Origin: JBKPCD01 sp046727175
GTDB taxonomy: Bacteria > Acidobacteriota > Vicinamibacteria > Vicinamibacterales > 2-12-FULL-66-21
DNA: 45,134 bases
Assembly (NCBI GenBank): GCA_046727175.1
Contig: JBKPCD010000027.1
Location: 1-45,134, forward strand
Reading direction: 5' to 3'
Made by a program: the position numbers and the translations under genes. The first letter of the stretch is position 1, and each line of letters begins with the position of its first letter. The notes beneath the pieces are model-generated. The model had not been told where the DNA came from. It saw only the letters and a program-made list of their open reading frames with translations, and did no database searches. Shown one piece after another: positions 5,640-14,513 of the stretch.

Positions 5640-8534
5640 CTAAAACGCTCGGCCAATTCGCCCGAACGTGGCGACACCCGCCTCCCGGCCTCCGGGATCG
5701 TGACGCCACGCGGCCCCTACGGTAAACGTCAGCGGCAGCGAGTATCCGACCACCGCGTCGAGTGAAAGCTCGCCGCCAATCGACACACGCGCGTCGGGGG
5801 CGCGGAACGCTGACTGCCACACATGGCCGGCGTCCAGGAAGACCGCGCCGTGCAGCAGGCGAGCGAAGACCGGCCACGTTCCCACACCCCGTTCGAGTCG
5901 CACGAGCGGCACGCGGTAGTCGAAGTTCACAACCGCGGCATGCTGCCCCGTCTGATCGTCGGTCTCAAACCCGCGAAGCAGGCCAATCGCATCGAAGCCG
6001 AAGCGAAATCCTCCGGGCTGCGGGCCGGGACCCGACGCGCTGAATTCGCGGCGGGCGGGCTCGTCGCCCCAGGCCGTCGCTCCCGCGAGGCGCGCGGCGA
6101 GAACGCCGTGGCGCGGCCAGATGCGCCGATAGCCGCGTACGTCGAGGGTCGCGGCCCCGGCATCTCCATCGGCGCCAACGGCACGGCGGGTCAATTCAGT
6201 CGTCAGATTAGCCGTCCATCCCTCCTCGCGGCCGACCGAATAGTCGAAGGCGCGAGCGGACGAGAACGCCCAACCCGCGCGGACGGCGTTTCGATCGGCG
6301 CGCGCCGTCAACGGTGGGACGCAGCTCCCGCACTCGATCGTGTCGCGCGAAAAGTGCAGCGAGCCAAGTGTGGTCTGCGTCCAACGTACGCGCCGAAACG
6401 GCACGAGCACTCCGGCATTCAATTCGGTCGTGCGAATCTCGCCGCTGCGAAACGGATCCGTATCGTCGGACGCATTCACGAAGAACGTCGGCCACCAGCG
6501 ATCGTAGGCATACGCCAGATCCCAGTCAGGACGCCGACGCGCGAAGGTCCACGCGACGTCCGCCGCGTACGCGTGACGACCGAGCGCATCAGCGGACCAC
6601 GTCGCCGCGCCAATCGCGAGCTCGTCGTTGTCGGACGCGATCGTCGGGGTCCAGAAGCGGGGCAGAAGCGTCGACCAAGGCGTGTACGCCCGAATCTGGT
6701 TCGTTGACTGCGAGGCGTCTAGCGAGCCTGTCCGGTCCCCGGGCGCCTCGCCTCGCGTCTCCGGCCTCCGGCCCCCGGTCCCCGGAGTCTGGCTCCCGCT
6801 CTCCGACCCCTGGCCCCCGGTCCCCGGCCCCCGATCATCGATGTCTACTCGAGTCCATCGAGCCGATTTCATCGATATCGAGAACAGGTCGTAACCCTCG
6901 ACGGAATACCCGACGAACGCGAGCGTCTCTCCGTCGGTCGAGAGCGCGGGCGTCTCCGCACTGGGTCCTGTGCCCTCGAGCCGCTGCAGATCGCGTCCTT
7001 CGATGTCCACGCTGAAGATCTGGAACGGACCGCCGTCGCGATCGGATGCAAAGAGCAACCTCGTGCCGTCGGGCGTCCAGATCGGCGCCACGTTTCTGCC
7101 CGATTTCGTCGCGGTCACCGCACGCGCGTCGCCGGATTGCGAATCGACGATCACAATCTCCGATGGTCCGCCGCGTCGTCTTCGCGCTGCCGCAATCCAT
7201 CGGCCATCCGGAGACCATCGCGGCGCCGTGAATTCGATCTCGGCGACCGAAACGAGCGGGGCAGGAGCCGCTGTCTGACCTTCTTGGGGCACCGTGAGCG
7301 TCGCGAGTTCGCGTCGATCCGGTCGCTGGACAGTGCAGACGATCGTCCCGCCATCAGACGCGACGTCCGGGTCTGCGGCGCGGGCGTTTCGCGTCAGTCG
7401 CCTCGTTGCGCCCCCCGTCGATCGCACTGCATAAAGATCGGATTGCAAACCGACGTTGCGAATCATCTCCAGTTGGTCGAAGACGAGAAGGTCGCCGGCG
7501 AACGCGACACGCGAACCGAGATATCGACGGGCAACTTCGTGCGGATTGTCGCGGGAGTGGTCTAACGCCATGAGAGCGGGGAAGCCGTGCGGATTCGCAA
7601 CCGAATAAAACAGTCGACCGTCCGAAGAGAAACGGGGACCGCTGACGCTGAACCCGTGATGCGTCAGTCTGGTGGCGTCCGAAGGGGCAGCCGTCGCACG
7701 CCGACGGACATCTACAGCGAAGTCGTTCCAGAGATCGCCGAGGGATCGACCAAAGACGTTCCGGTAGGCGGTCGTGCCGAAGTACGGGAATCGCCCGGCC
7801 ATCGCGTCGGTGAGGCGCCGCATCGATTCCGGTCCGTAGCGTTCGACGAGAAACGCGTTGAAGTACGCACCGTACACGTACGGCGCGTTTCCTGATGGCC
7901 AATCGTCCAGCCCGCCGCTCACCCGATCGAGCGGTTCGAATCGGTCCGCAAGCGCAGCGGCATCCACAATCATGCGAAAGTCACCGGCTTCTACGCGACC
8001 GTATCCCGTCTGCGCGCTTTCTTCGAAGGTGGCGATGCCCTCGATTTGCCAGATCGGAGTGAAGAGGTTCGGGTAAAGGATCGGCAGCCGCCCGAACACA
8101 CGCCGCAGGCCACCGATCCAACCCGTGGAGCGGCTCAGGTGGACCACGTGGGTGTACTCGTGAGTGAAGACGAGTCGCAGCCAGTCGTCGGTGTTGCCGA
8201 TGCTGCGTTCTCCGCCCGGAGACGCGGCCGTGATCTCGATCAGGTTGTAGGGCACTGGAGTCGCCCACCCGTTCGGCAGATCGCTTTGATCGACGAGAAT
8301 CAGCCGCACACGACCCGACGCCGGACCGAGCGTTCGATCGAGATCCGCCGCCACCTGCTCCGCGATGGTAGCGAGCCGCCTCGCCAGCTGTTCCTCTCCT
8401 TGATGAAAGAGGATCTCGAATCGAGGCGTGGAAATCCTGCGGAACCGGAGGTACGGGTCGTAGCGGTTCGCGGCCACGAGCGGCGAAGCCACGGATGCGA
8501 GCAGCAGCACACTGATCGCGACGCGACGGATCAT
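5640..8534 (-). CDS. Secreted HExxH metallopeptidase / PD40 beta-propeller / outer-membrane barrel fusion
   Basis: A 964-residue exported protein with three parts. It starts with a signal peptide (about residues 1-22). A gluzincin-like peptidase domain follows, with HEYTH (His125, Glu126, His129) and a downstream glutamate in EGIATFEE (Glu165). Residues about 280-560 carry TolB-type PD40 propeller blades (SPDGRWIA, TPDGTRLLFASD and similar). The last 330 residues alternate polar and hydrophobic strands and end in Phe, as in outer-membrane barrels of the surface-antigen type. Propeller and barrel are joined by a Gly/Pro/Thr-rich linker encoded by an in-frame heptamer array (6731-6836). The ATG at 8534 overlaps the mutS stop by 4 nt. 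The zinc-site residues look intact; the substrate is unknown. Most likely it sits in the outer membrane with the peptidase in the periplasm. Confidence 0.8.
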   Translation of the reverse strand: MIRRVAISVLLLASVASPLVAANRYDPYLRFRRISTPRFEILFHQGEEQLARRLATIAEQVAADLDRTLGPASGRVRLILVDQSDLPNGWATPVPYNLIEITAASPGGERSIGNTDDWLRLVFTHEYTHVVHLSRSTGWIGGLRRVFGRLPILYPNLFTPIWQIEGIATFEESAQTGYGRVEAGDFRMIVDAAALADRFEPLDRVSGGLDDWPSGNAPYVYGAYFNAFLVERYGPESMRRLTDAMAGRFPYFGTTAYRNVFGRSLGDLWNDFAVDVRRRATAAPSDATRLTHHGFSVSGPRFSSDGRLFYSVANPHGFPALMALDHSRDNPHEVARRYLGSRVAFAGDLLVFDQLEMIRNVGLQSDLYAVRSTGGATRRLTRNARAADPDVASDGGTIVCTVQRPDRRELATLTVPQEGQTAAPAPLVSVAEIEFTAPRWSPDGRWIAAARRRRGGPSEIVIVDSQSGDARAVTATKSGRNVAPIWTPDGTRLLFASDRDGGPFQIFSVDIEGRDLQRLEGTGPSAETPALSTDGETLAFVGYSVEGYDLFSISMKSARWTRVDIDDRGPGTGGQGSESGSQTPGTGGRRPETRGEAPGDRTGSLDASQSTNQIRAYTPWSTLLPRFWTPTIASDNDELAIGAATWSADALGRHAYAADVAWTFARRRPDWDLAYAYDRWWPTFFVNASDDTDPFRSGEIRTTELNAGVLVPFRRVRWTQTTLGSLHFSRDTIECGSCVPPLTARADRNAVRAGWAFSSARAFDYSVGREEGWTANLTTELTRRAVGADGDAGAATLDVRGYRRIWPRHGVLAARLAGATAWGDEPARREFSASGPGPQPGGFRFGFDAIGLLRGFETDDQTGQHAAVVNFDYRVPLVRLERGVGTWPVFARLLHGAVFLDAGHVWQSAFRAPDARVSIGGELSLDAVVGYSLPLTFTVGAAWRHDPGGREAGVATFGRIGRAF
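6731..6836. repeat. Intragenic heptamer array (YCCGGYC)
   Basis: About fifteen consecutive 7-bp units fit YCCGGYC. The best block is eleven units from 6760 to 6836 with no spacing error; the units at 6731-6759 are more divergent. Fifteen units are 105 bp, a multiple of three, so the host metallopeptidase frame is kept. On the minus strand it encodes a flexible linker rich in Gly, Pro, Thr, Glu and Ser between propeller and barrel. It is the only heptamer array in the window that lies inside a conserved gene. Confidence 0.75.
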
Positions 8535-11167
8535 TCCACCTGACGCTTCAGCTCGGCGAGGATCGACAGCGCCTGAAGCGGTGTGAGGTTGTCGATGTCG
8601 AGTTCGCGCAGGTGGGCGTGGATCGGATCCTCGCCGGCAGCCGGCGCCTGGAACAGCCCCGGTTGCTCGCGCCGATCGCCCCCGGCCCCGCTCAGCGACG
8701 GACGTCCGCCGCGCGACAACTCATCGCGCTCGAGACCATTGAGAATCGCGCGCGCGCGTTTGACGACGGCGCCTGGCAGACCGGCGAGCCGACCGACCTG
8801 AATTCCGTAACTGCGATCCGATCGGCCGGCCACCACTTTGCGCAGGAACACGATGTCGTCCTTCCATTCGCGTACGACGACGTGGAAGTTGGCGACGTTT
8901 GGCAGCGCGTCGACGAGGTCCGTGAGCTCGTGGTAGTGGGTCGCGAAGATCGTCTTCGGCCGCGCGCGCGCATTCGATGCGAGATACTCGGCGATGGCCC
9001 ATGCGAGGCTCAGGCCGTCGAACGTGGCCGTGCCGCGACCAATTTCGTCGAGAATCACCAGACTTCGTGCCGTCGCGCTGTGCAGGATGTTGGCCGTTTC
9101 CTGCATCTCGACCATGAACGTCGATTGCCCGCGCGCGATGTTGTCGGACGCGCCGACTCGCGCGAACAGGCGATCGAGGACGGGGAGCTTCGCCGACCGC
9201 GCGGGCACGAACGATCCCGTCTGCGCCAGCAGACAGAGCAGCGCTGTCTGCCGAAGGTAAGTCGACTTGCCCCCCATGTTCGGGCCCGTGAGGATGATCA
9301 GTTGGCGCGTCGAATCGAGCGTCACGTCGTTCGGCACGAACGCGTCCGCGACGTGCCGCTCGACCACGGGATGCCGTGCGTCGATCGCGACGAGCTCGTC
9401 GCCCGCGTGCACCTGCGGCTTCGTGTAGCTCAGCGCTGCGGCGGCATCGGCGAGCGCCGCGAGGACGTCCAGTGTTGCCAGGCCGCGCGCCGTGTCCTGA
9501 ATCCTGGGGGCTTCAGCGGCGACCTGGCCCCGCAATCGATCGAACAGCTCGATTTCGCGCTCGAAAATGCGCTCGTCGGCGCCGAGCACCTTCTCTTCGT
9601 GCTCCTTCAGGGCGGGAGTGATGAAACGCTCGCCGCCGGCGATCGTCTGCTTGCGATGGTAATCGGAGGGAACGTTCGGCAGGTTCGACTTCGAGATCTC
9701 GATGTAATAACCGAAGACACGGTTGTATCTGATCTTCAGTGACGTGATGCCCGTCCGCGCGCGCTCTGCGTCTTCCAACTGAGCGATGTGCTGCTTGCCC
9801 GAGCGGCTGATGCTGCGAAGCTCGTCCAGCTCCGGGTCGATGCCGTCCCGGATCGCTCCTCCGTCTCTCGCCAGTGCGGGCGGCTCATCGACGAGCGTCT
9901 CGTCGAGAAGCGCGCGGACATCGGTCAAATCGTCCAACTCTGCGACAAGGCTTCGGACGAGCGGCGCCTGCATGTCCTCGAGCAGCAGTCGAAGCCGAGG
10001 GACGACGGCGATGGACTGGCGAAGAGACACCAGATCGCGCGGACCCGCGATGCCCAGCGCGGCGCGCCCCACGAGTCGCTCGATGTCCTGAACGCTCTTG
10101 AACAGATCGCGGACCTTGGCGCGCTCGGTGTTGCGGAACGCAAACTCTTCGACGGCGTCGAGTCGATCCTGGATTCGCTCGAGCGACAGAAGAGGACGCA
10201 GCAGCCACGCGCGCAGCAGCCGCCCACCCATGGACGTGACGGTTCTGTCGATCACGTGCAAAAGCGATCCGGAGCGACCGCCATCTGCCGCTTCCACGAC
10301 CTCGAGGTTCTTCAGGGTCGTGGGATCGATGTGAAGGCAGTCTGCGCCGGTGCGGAAGGAGACCGATCGAACGTGCGCGAGATCACCTTGCTGCGTGTCG
10401 CGGAGGTAGTGGACGAGCGCGCCTGCTGCAGCCGTCGCGGCGGGGCGACTCTCCAGCCCGAATCCCTGTAGGCTCTGGGTCTGCAGTTGTTCGAGCAGCA
10501 TGCGACGTGCCGAGTCATGCTGGAACATCCAGCCGTCCAGCCTCGTCACTCGCGCCGGGATGCGCGCGCCTTCGACCATGGCGGCAACATCGTCACGCTC
10601 TGCAGGAACGAGAACCTCGCGCGGGCGCAGCACCGTCAGCTCGTCTCCGAGGGCCTGTCGAGCCGCGTCTCCAACGAGCTCCGCCGTCGTGAACTCGCCG
10701 GTCGATACGTCGAGCAGCGCGACGCCGTAGCCACCCGTTTCCGTGGGAACGACGCTCATCAAGAAGGATGTCTCGCGAGCATCCAGATATCCCGAGTCGG
10801 TCAGCGTTCCCGGAGAGACCACACGGACGACGGCGCGACGAACGAGCCCCTTTGCCTTCCTCGGATCCTCCATCTGCTCGCAGATCGCAACGCGGAAACC
10901 CTTGCGGACGAGCCGCGCAACGTAGGTGTCCGCAGCATGGTGGGGGACGCCACACATTGGAATCGCGCCGCCATTGGCATCTTTCGATCGCGACGTCAAC
11001 GTCAGCTCCAGTGCGCGCGCTGCGGTAAGCGCGTCTTCGTAGAACATCTCGTAGAAATCGCCCATGCGAAAGAAGAGGATCGCGTCGCGATGCTGACGCT
11101 TCGCATCGAAGTACTGCCGCATCGCGGGCGTTGCGCCGCTGGGCTCCGATGTGACGGGGGAGGACAT
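8531..11167 (-). CDS. mutS: DNA mismatch repair ATPase MutS
   Basis: A full-length MutS of 878 residues, which recognises mismatches and small loops and recruits MutL. The mismatch-reading Phe-x-Glu motif is in GDFYEMFYEDA near the N-terminus. The ATPase has Walker A TGPNMGGKST with Lys634, the STFMVEM segment, and Walker B/signature DEIGRGTATFDG. The C-terminal helix-turn-helix and tail (LQALSILAELKRQ) are present. The start used is the minus-strand codon at 11167. The gene runs divergently from tsaB across a 66-bp gap and overlaps the downstream metallopeptidase by 4 nt. I saw no mutL in the window. Confidence 0.97.
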   Translation of the reverse strand: MSSPVTSEPSGATPAMRQYFDAKRQHRDAILFFRMGDFYEMFYEDALTAARALELTLTSRSKDANGGAIPMCGVPHHAADTYVARLVRKGFRVAICEQMEDPRKAKGLVRRAVVRVVSPGTLTDSGYLDARETSFLMSVVPTETGGYGVALLDVSTGEFTTAELVGDAARQALGDELTVLRPREVLVPAERDDVAAMVEGARIPARVTRLDGWMFQHDSARRMLLEQLQTQSLQGFGLESRPAATAAAGALVHYLRDTQQGDLAHVRSVSFRTGADCLHIDPTTLKNLEVVEAADGGRSGSLLHVIDRTVTSMGGRLLRAWLLRPLLSLERIQDRLDAVEEFAFRNTERAKVRDLFKSVQDIERLVGRAALGIAGPRDLVSLRQSIAVVPRLRLLLEDMQAPLVRSLVAELDDLTDVRALLDETLVDEPPALARDGGAIRDGIDPELDELRSISRSGKQHIAQLEDAERARTGITSLKIRYNRVFGYYIEISKSNLPNVPSDYHRKQTIAGGERFITPALKEHEEKVLGADERIFEREIELFDRLRGQVAAEAPRIQDTARGLATLDVLAALADAAAALSYTKPQVHAGDELVAIDARHPVVERHVADAFVPNDVTLDSTRQLIILTGPNMGGKSTYLRQTALLCLLAQTGSFVPARSAKLPVLDRLFARVGASDNIARGQSTFMVEMQETANILHSATARSLVILDEIGRGTATFDGLSLAWAIAEYLASNARARPKTIFATHYHELTDLVDALPNVANFHVVVREWKDDIVFLRKVVAGRSDRSYGIQVGRLAGLPGAVVKRARAILNGLERDELSRGGRPSLSGAGGDRREQPGLFQAPAAGEDPIHAHLRELDIDNLTPLQALSILAELKRQVE

Positions 11168-11206
11168 CGATCGGTGGTGAAGCTCGTGCGGGAAAGCCGT
11201 TTGGCG

Positions 11207-11214
11207 AGTATAAC
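11207..11214. promoter_or_regulatory. Overlapping -10-like hexamers in the mutS-tsaB divergent gap
   Basis: The sequence AGTATAAC reads as TATAAC on the plus strand (11209-11214, toward tsaB) and as TATACT on the minus strand (11212-11207, toward mutS). Neither has a good -35 partner at 16-18 bp. It is the only AT-rich spot in the 66-bp divergent gap, so it is the likeliest promoter position for both genes. Confidence 0.3.
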
Positions 11215-11233
11215 ATTCACAGGATTGACGGCC

Positions 11234-11932
11234 GTGAACGTCCTGGCTCTCGACACGAGCACCCGCGCGGGCAGCGTCGCAATCGTCCGCGACTCAGTCA
11301 TCATTTATCAGCGCACCGACGACAGTTCGCGGACCCACGGCGAGCGCCTTCCAACCGGCCTGATGCGCGTCGTCGACGACGCCCGTCTGACGCCGCAGTC
11401 GCTCGACATGCTCGCGGTCGCAGCGGGCCCGGGATCGTTCACCGGCCTTCGCGTCGGAATCGCCGCAATCCAGGGCCTGGCGATGGCACTGGGTCGCCGT
11501 GTCGTGCCGGTATCGACGCTCGAGGCGCTCGCGCGCGCCGGCGCCGCAAATGACGGCGAGGGAGATGCTGGGATCATCGCGCCATGGCTGGATGCCCAAA
11601 GAGGTGAGGTGTTTGCCGCGGTATATGCCGCAGACGGCCGAACCCGCTTGTCTGAACCAACGGCGCTGCCTCCCGGCCCGACACTCGATGCCCTGCGCCG
11701 CGCCGCAGGACGAATTCGGGTGATCGGCGATGGCGCTGTGCGATATGCCGATCAGATTGCCGCGCACCTGGGCGACAGAGCGGAAGTCGTCCGCGATGTG
11801 CCGCTGCTCGCAGCAATCATCGGACAGATTGCCTGTGAGTCCCCCGAACGGGCTGTGGCCCCTCACGCGGTCGCTCCCGTGTACGTCCGCCGGCCGGATG
11901 CCGAATTGGCGCGGGAGCGTCGGAGTCGGTGA
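11234..11932 (+). CDS. tsaB: tRNA threonylcarbamoyladenosine biosynthesis protein TsaB
   Basis: A 232-residue ASKHA-fold protein, the scaffold partner of TsaD and TsaE in making the t6A modification of ANN-decoding tRNAs. It begins MNVLALDTSTRAGS, the usual TsaB N-terminus, and carries the strongly conserved block AAGPGSFTGLRVGIAAIQGLA. The start is GTG at 11234: upstream in-frame sequence belongs to the antisense of mutS and shows no conservation, whereas this codon sits exactly at the family N-terminus. It is followed after a 193-bp gap, filled by an inverted heptamer element, by rimI, its usual neighbour in many genomes. Confidence 0.92.
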   Translation: MNVLALDTSTRAGSVAIVRDSVIIYQRTDDSSRTHGERLPTGLMRVVDDARLTPQSLDMLAVAAGPGSFTGLRVGIAAIQGLAMALGRRVVPVSTLEALARAGAANDGEGDAGIIAPWLDAQRGEVFAAVYAADGRTRLSEPTALPPGPTLDALRRAAGRIRVIGDGAVRYADQIAAHLGDRAEVVRDVPLLAAIIGQIACESPERAVAPHAVAPVYVRRPDAELARERRSR

Positions 11933-11951
11933 AATGTGAGAGAGAAATCGC

Positions 11952-12104
11952 GATAGTGAATTGTGAATTCCGGGGCGTCGTGCCGATGTTCATCAGTCAG
12001 ACGACTTGAACACAGCGCTCTGAACAGATTCACCGAGGGAGCTCGTCCGAACTGAAAACTTCAGCCAGTTGCTGCTCAATTCACAACTCACAATTTACTA
12101 TTCG
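11952..12104. repeat. Inverted heptamer element between tsaB and rimI
   Basis: The left arm (11952-11970) contains ATAGTGA, ATTGTGA and a partial unit. The right arm (12077-12104) has four units of type CAATTCA. The reverse complement of the right arm matches the left arm, giving terminal inverted repeats around about 106 bp. Inside is a further inverted pair, GTCGT (11977-11981) and ACGAC (12001-12005). GTCGTGCCG (11977-11985) occurs again in the element near 40.05 kb. Structure, length and inverted ends resemble a small non-autonomous element, but no target duplication is obvious. Confidence 0.65.
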
Positions 12105-12125
12105 TCCTGGCGATTCGAAGACACC

Positions 12126-12617
12126 ATGCAGATCGAGCGACTCTCCGGAAGTGAGGACCTCGATGCCGTTGCGGCGCTCGAGGCTGAATCGTTCACCAAC
12201 CCGTGGACCCGGGAAATGCTCGAGCGAGAGCTCGCGCAGTCCGACGTGGCCCGGATCTACGTCCTCAGGCTGCCGGGCATACGAGTCGCCGCGTTCTGCG
12301 CATGTTGGGTCGTCGCGGACGAACTGCACATCAACACGATCGCCGTCAGTCCGGCATTCCGCCGCCAGGGACTCGCCAAAGCCCTCCTCGCGCACGTCTT
12401 GAGCAGCACCTCGAGCGAGGGCATCCGACGAGCGACGCTGGAGGTGCGTCGGTCGAACGTGGCGGCGCGGCGCTTATACGAGTGTCTCGGGTTCTCGCTA
12501 ATGGCAGTCAGAACGCGGTATTACACTCAGCCCGAAGAAGATGCGCTGATCCTCTGGCGAGAGATGGTGGTCTCTGCATTCGAATCTGCGAGCCTGCCTG
12601 GCGAACCGCAACCTTGA
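12126..12617 (+). CDS. rimI: Ribosomal-protein-alanine N-acetyltransferase RimI
   Basis: A GNAT-family acetyltransferase of 163 residues, expected to acetylate the N-terminal alanine of ribosomal protein S18 using acetyl-CoA. The acetyl-CoA loop is ISPAFRRQGLAKALL-like (read here as VSPAFRRQGLAKALL), followed by LEVRRSNVAARRLYECLGF, the RimI hallmark, and RTRYY. I start it at ATG 12126. A longer frame begins at 12069, but the extra 19 codons are translated from the right arm of the inverted heptamer element and are not family-like. Its place after tsaB fits the common tsaB-rimI arrangement. Confidence 0.88.
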   Translation: MQIERLSGSEDLDAVAALEAESFTNPWTREMLERELAQSDVARIYVLRLPGIRVAAFCACWVVADELHINTIAVSPAFRRQGLAKALLAHVLSSTSSEGIRRATLEVRRSNVAARRLYECLGFSLMAVRTRYYTQPEEDALILWREMVVSAFESASLPGEPQP

Positions 12618-12703
12618 AGGTACGTCACTCTTGTGTTACCGTACTTTCATGAGTGTCCAGCGCTAAATCATGCGCGTGAAGTCCCTTCTCAGAGGAGGCG
12701 GAG

Positions 12704-12955
12704 ATGCCGACAGACTTCGAAGAGCTGAAGCGTAAACTGCTGCAGACCGACGAGGAGTTCCGACAGCTCGCCAGTAAGCATCACGACCTCGACCAGAAGA
12801 TTCACAATCTCTCAAGCCGTCATTACCTTTCCGAACCCGAACAGATCGAAGAAGTCAGACTGAAGAAGCGAAAGCTCCAGCTGAAGGATCAGATGGAGAG
12901 CATCCTTCGACGATACAGCATGCGTGGCGAGGCTGCGCAGCCCGCGCGTAGCTGA
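12704..12955 (+). CDS. DUF465 / YdcH-family small coiled-coil protein
   Basis: An 83-residue, highly charged, fully helical protein with the DUF465 pattern: a first helix (EELKRKLLQTDEEFRQLASKH), the turn HDLDQKIHNL, and a second helix rich in Lys/Arg/Gln containing LKKRKLQLKDQM. The family is widespread in bacteria and its function is not established. A strong Shine-Dalgarno sequence, AGAGGAGG, lies just before the ATG. No membrane segment or signal peptide is visible. Confidence 0.85.
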   Translation: MPTDFEELKRKLLQTDEEFRQLASKHHDLDQKIHNLSSRHYLSEPEQIEEVRLKKRKLQLKDQMESILRRYSMRGEAAQPARS

Positions 12956-12960
12956 TCGCG

Positions 12961-12972
12961 CGTTTCGAAACG
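12961..12972. other. 12-bp perfect palindrome CGTTTCGAAACG
   Basis: This palindrome lies a few bases after the DUF465 stop and is followed by TTTCTTC on the plus strand. It could be a weak terminator or a protein-binding site; the stem is short and only half GC, so I do not call it a terminator. Confidence 0.3.
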
Positions 12973-13058
12973 TTTCTTCAGGGCCACGAACCGGCGCGCC
13001 GCTGCAGGCACCCTCGTGTCGGTTCCGGCCCTGTTTCTTTTGACGCCCGGCATCTTCG

Positions 13059-13691
13059 ATGAAAATCGACCACGCGGGGTACCCCTTCATCGCGGCGACA
13101 CTGCTGCCTGCCATCGGGCTTGCCGCCGCGAGACGGACTCGGTGGGCTGCGGCATTTGCCGTCGTTGGCGGGTTCTTCGCCTATTTCTTCCGCGATCCCG
13201 ACCGCCGGGTTCCAGCGGGTGAGGGTCTCGTCGTGTCGCCCGCGGATGGCCATGTGATGTTCGCCGGCCAAAGCGAGAACCGCTGGGCGCCGCCTGGAGC
13301 ATGGAAGCAGGTGACGATCTTCCTCTCTCCCCTCGACGTGCACGTGAATCGATCGCCGGTCGAAGGACGAGTGACGAGAATCGAGTATCGCCGCGGGCGT
13401 TTCCTGCCCGCCTACCGCGAGGCCGCCAACGATAACGAGCTGAACGAAGTGTGGGTCGAGCACGGCGGGCAGCGGATCGTTTTCCGCCAAGTCGTAGGCA
13501 TTCTGGCGCGGCGGATCGTGTGCCGTATCCGCGAGGGGGACGAGCTCGCACGCGGCCAACGGATCGGCCTGATGAAGTTCGGATCCCGCATGGACGTGTT
13601 CCTGCCGCCCACGGCGCAGCTCATGGTTCGTGTCGGCCGGCACGTTGTTGCCGGTGAAACAGTGCTCGCGAGGATCGGACCGGCGTGCTGA
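13059..13691 (+). CDS. psd: Phosphatidylserine decarboxylase (short type)
   Basis: A 210-residue pyruvoyl-dependent enzyme converting phosphatidylserine to phosphatidylethanolamine at the inner membrane. It belongs to the short Psd type without the long N-terminal region. Features are hydrophobic N-terminal segments (about 8-45), FFRDPDRRVP, VSPADGHV, and LSPLDVHVNRSPVEG. The self-cleavage site appears as KFGSRMDVF with Gly175-Ser176; cleavage there would give the pyruvoyl group on a short alpha chain. Its 3' end overlaps pssA by 7 nt, which makes the substrate. The two genes form a coupled phosphatidylethanolamine synthesis pair. Confidence 0.93.
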   Translation: MKIDHAGYPFIAATLLPAIGLAAARRTRWAAAFAVVGGFFAYFFRDPDRRVPAGEGLVVSPADGHVMFAGQSENRWAPPGAWKQVTIFLSPLDVHVNRSPVEGRVTRIEYRRGRFLPAYREAANDNELNEVWVEHGGQRIVFRQVVGILARRIVCRIREGDELARGQRIGLMKFGSRMDVFLPPTAQLMVRVGRHVVAGETVLARIGPAC

Positions 13692-14512
13692 ACAATCTGC
13701 CTCGGCGACGTCGCAGGGAAGACCGGCCAAGGCGCTTCAAGCGCGGTGTCTTTCTCCTGCCGTCGCTTTTCACCGTGGCAAACATGTTTTGCGGATACGC
13801 ATGCGTCGTCTACGCCAACTGGGGGGACTTCGATACCGCGGCACTCTTCATCGGCGTCGCGATGGTGCTCGACACGCTGGACGGCTTCTTCGCGCGGCTG
13901 ACGAAGTCGTCGACGGACTTCGGCGTGCAGCTCGATTCGCTGGCCGACGTCGTGTCATTCGGCCTCGCGCCGGCATTCCTCGCGTTCACGTGGGGCCTCT
14001 GGCCGCTGAAACGACTCGGTTGGGCCGCCGGCTTCATCTACGTGACCGCCGCGGCAATGCGCCTCGCGCGCTTCAACATCCAGACGACTGCAGCATCCGA
14101 CAAGCGCTATTTCGTCGGAATGCCCAGTCCGGCAGCCGCTGCGGTGATTGCCTCGACCGTGTACTTGTACCCATTTGGTCTACAGGACCAGCAGGCCGCA
14201 TTCCCCGCACTTGCGATGGTCCTCGTGCCAGCGTTCCTCATGGTGAGCACGATCCGGTTTCGGAGCGTCAAGGCCATCGAGATGGGATGGCGCCGGTCGT
14301 ACCTCGCGCTCTTTGTGGCCGCCGTCGGCATCGCGCTCGTCGCCTCGCATCCGCGCATTGCGCTGGTCGTCCTCTCGTACGCGTACCCGGTGTTCGCCCT
14401 CGCCGGCTGGGGGTACAATCGGCTCAAGAGGAGACATACGGAGAGCACAGAAATGACCGACAGACCTCACAGCGAGGAACAGAGGAACGGAGAAAGTCCA
14501 CTGAGCTACTGA
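13685..14512 (+). CDS. pssA: CDP-diacylglycerol--serine O-phosphatidyltransferase
   Basis: A 275-residue inner-membrane enzyme that makes phosphatidylserine from CDP-diacylglycerol and serine. The CDP-alcohol phosphatidyltransferase signature D-x2-D-G-x2-A-R-x8-G-x3-D-x3-D is complete from Asp63 (DTLDGFFAR, then DFGVQLDSLAD). About six to eight hydrophobic helices follow. The GTG start at 13685 lies inside the end of psd, so translation is coupled. The last 30 or so residues (after YNRLKRR) are polar and unlike the family; the DNA there is a GA-rich, loosely 7-bp periodic stretch, so the gene may have run on into a repeat after losing its original stop. Confidence 0.93.
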   Translation: MLNNLPRRRRREDRPRRFKRGVFLLPSLFTVANMFCGYACVVYANWGDFDTAALFIGVAMVLDTLDGFFARLTKSSTDFGVQLDSLADVVSFGLAPAFLAFTWGLWPLKRLGWAAGFIYVTAAAMRLARFNIQTTAASDKRYFVGMPSPAAAAVIASTVYLYPFGLQDQQAAFPALAMVLVPAFLMVSTIRFRSVKAIEMGWRRSYLALFVAAVGIALVASHPRIALVVLSYAYPVFALAGWGYNRLKRRHTESTEMTDRPHSEEQRNGESPLSY

Positions 14513-14513
14513 G

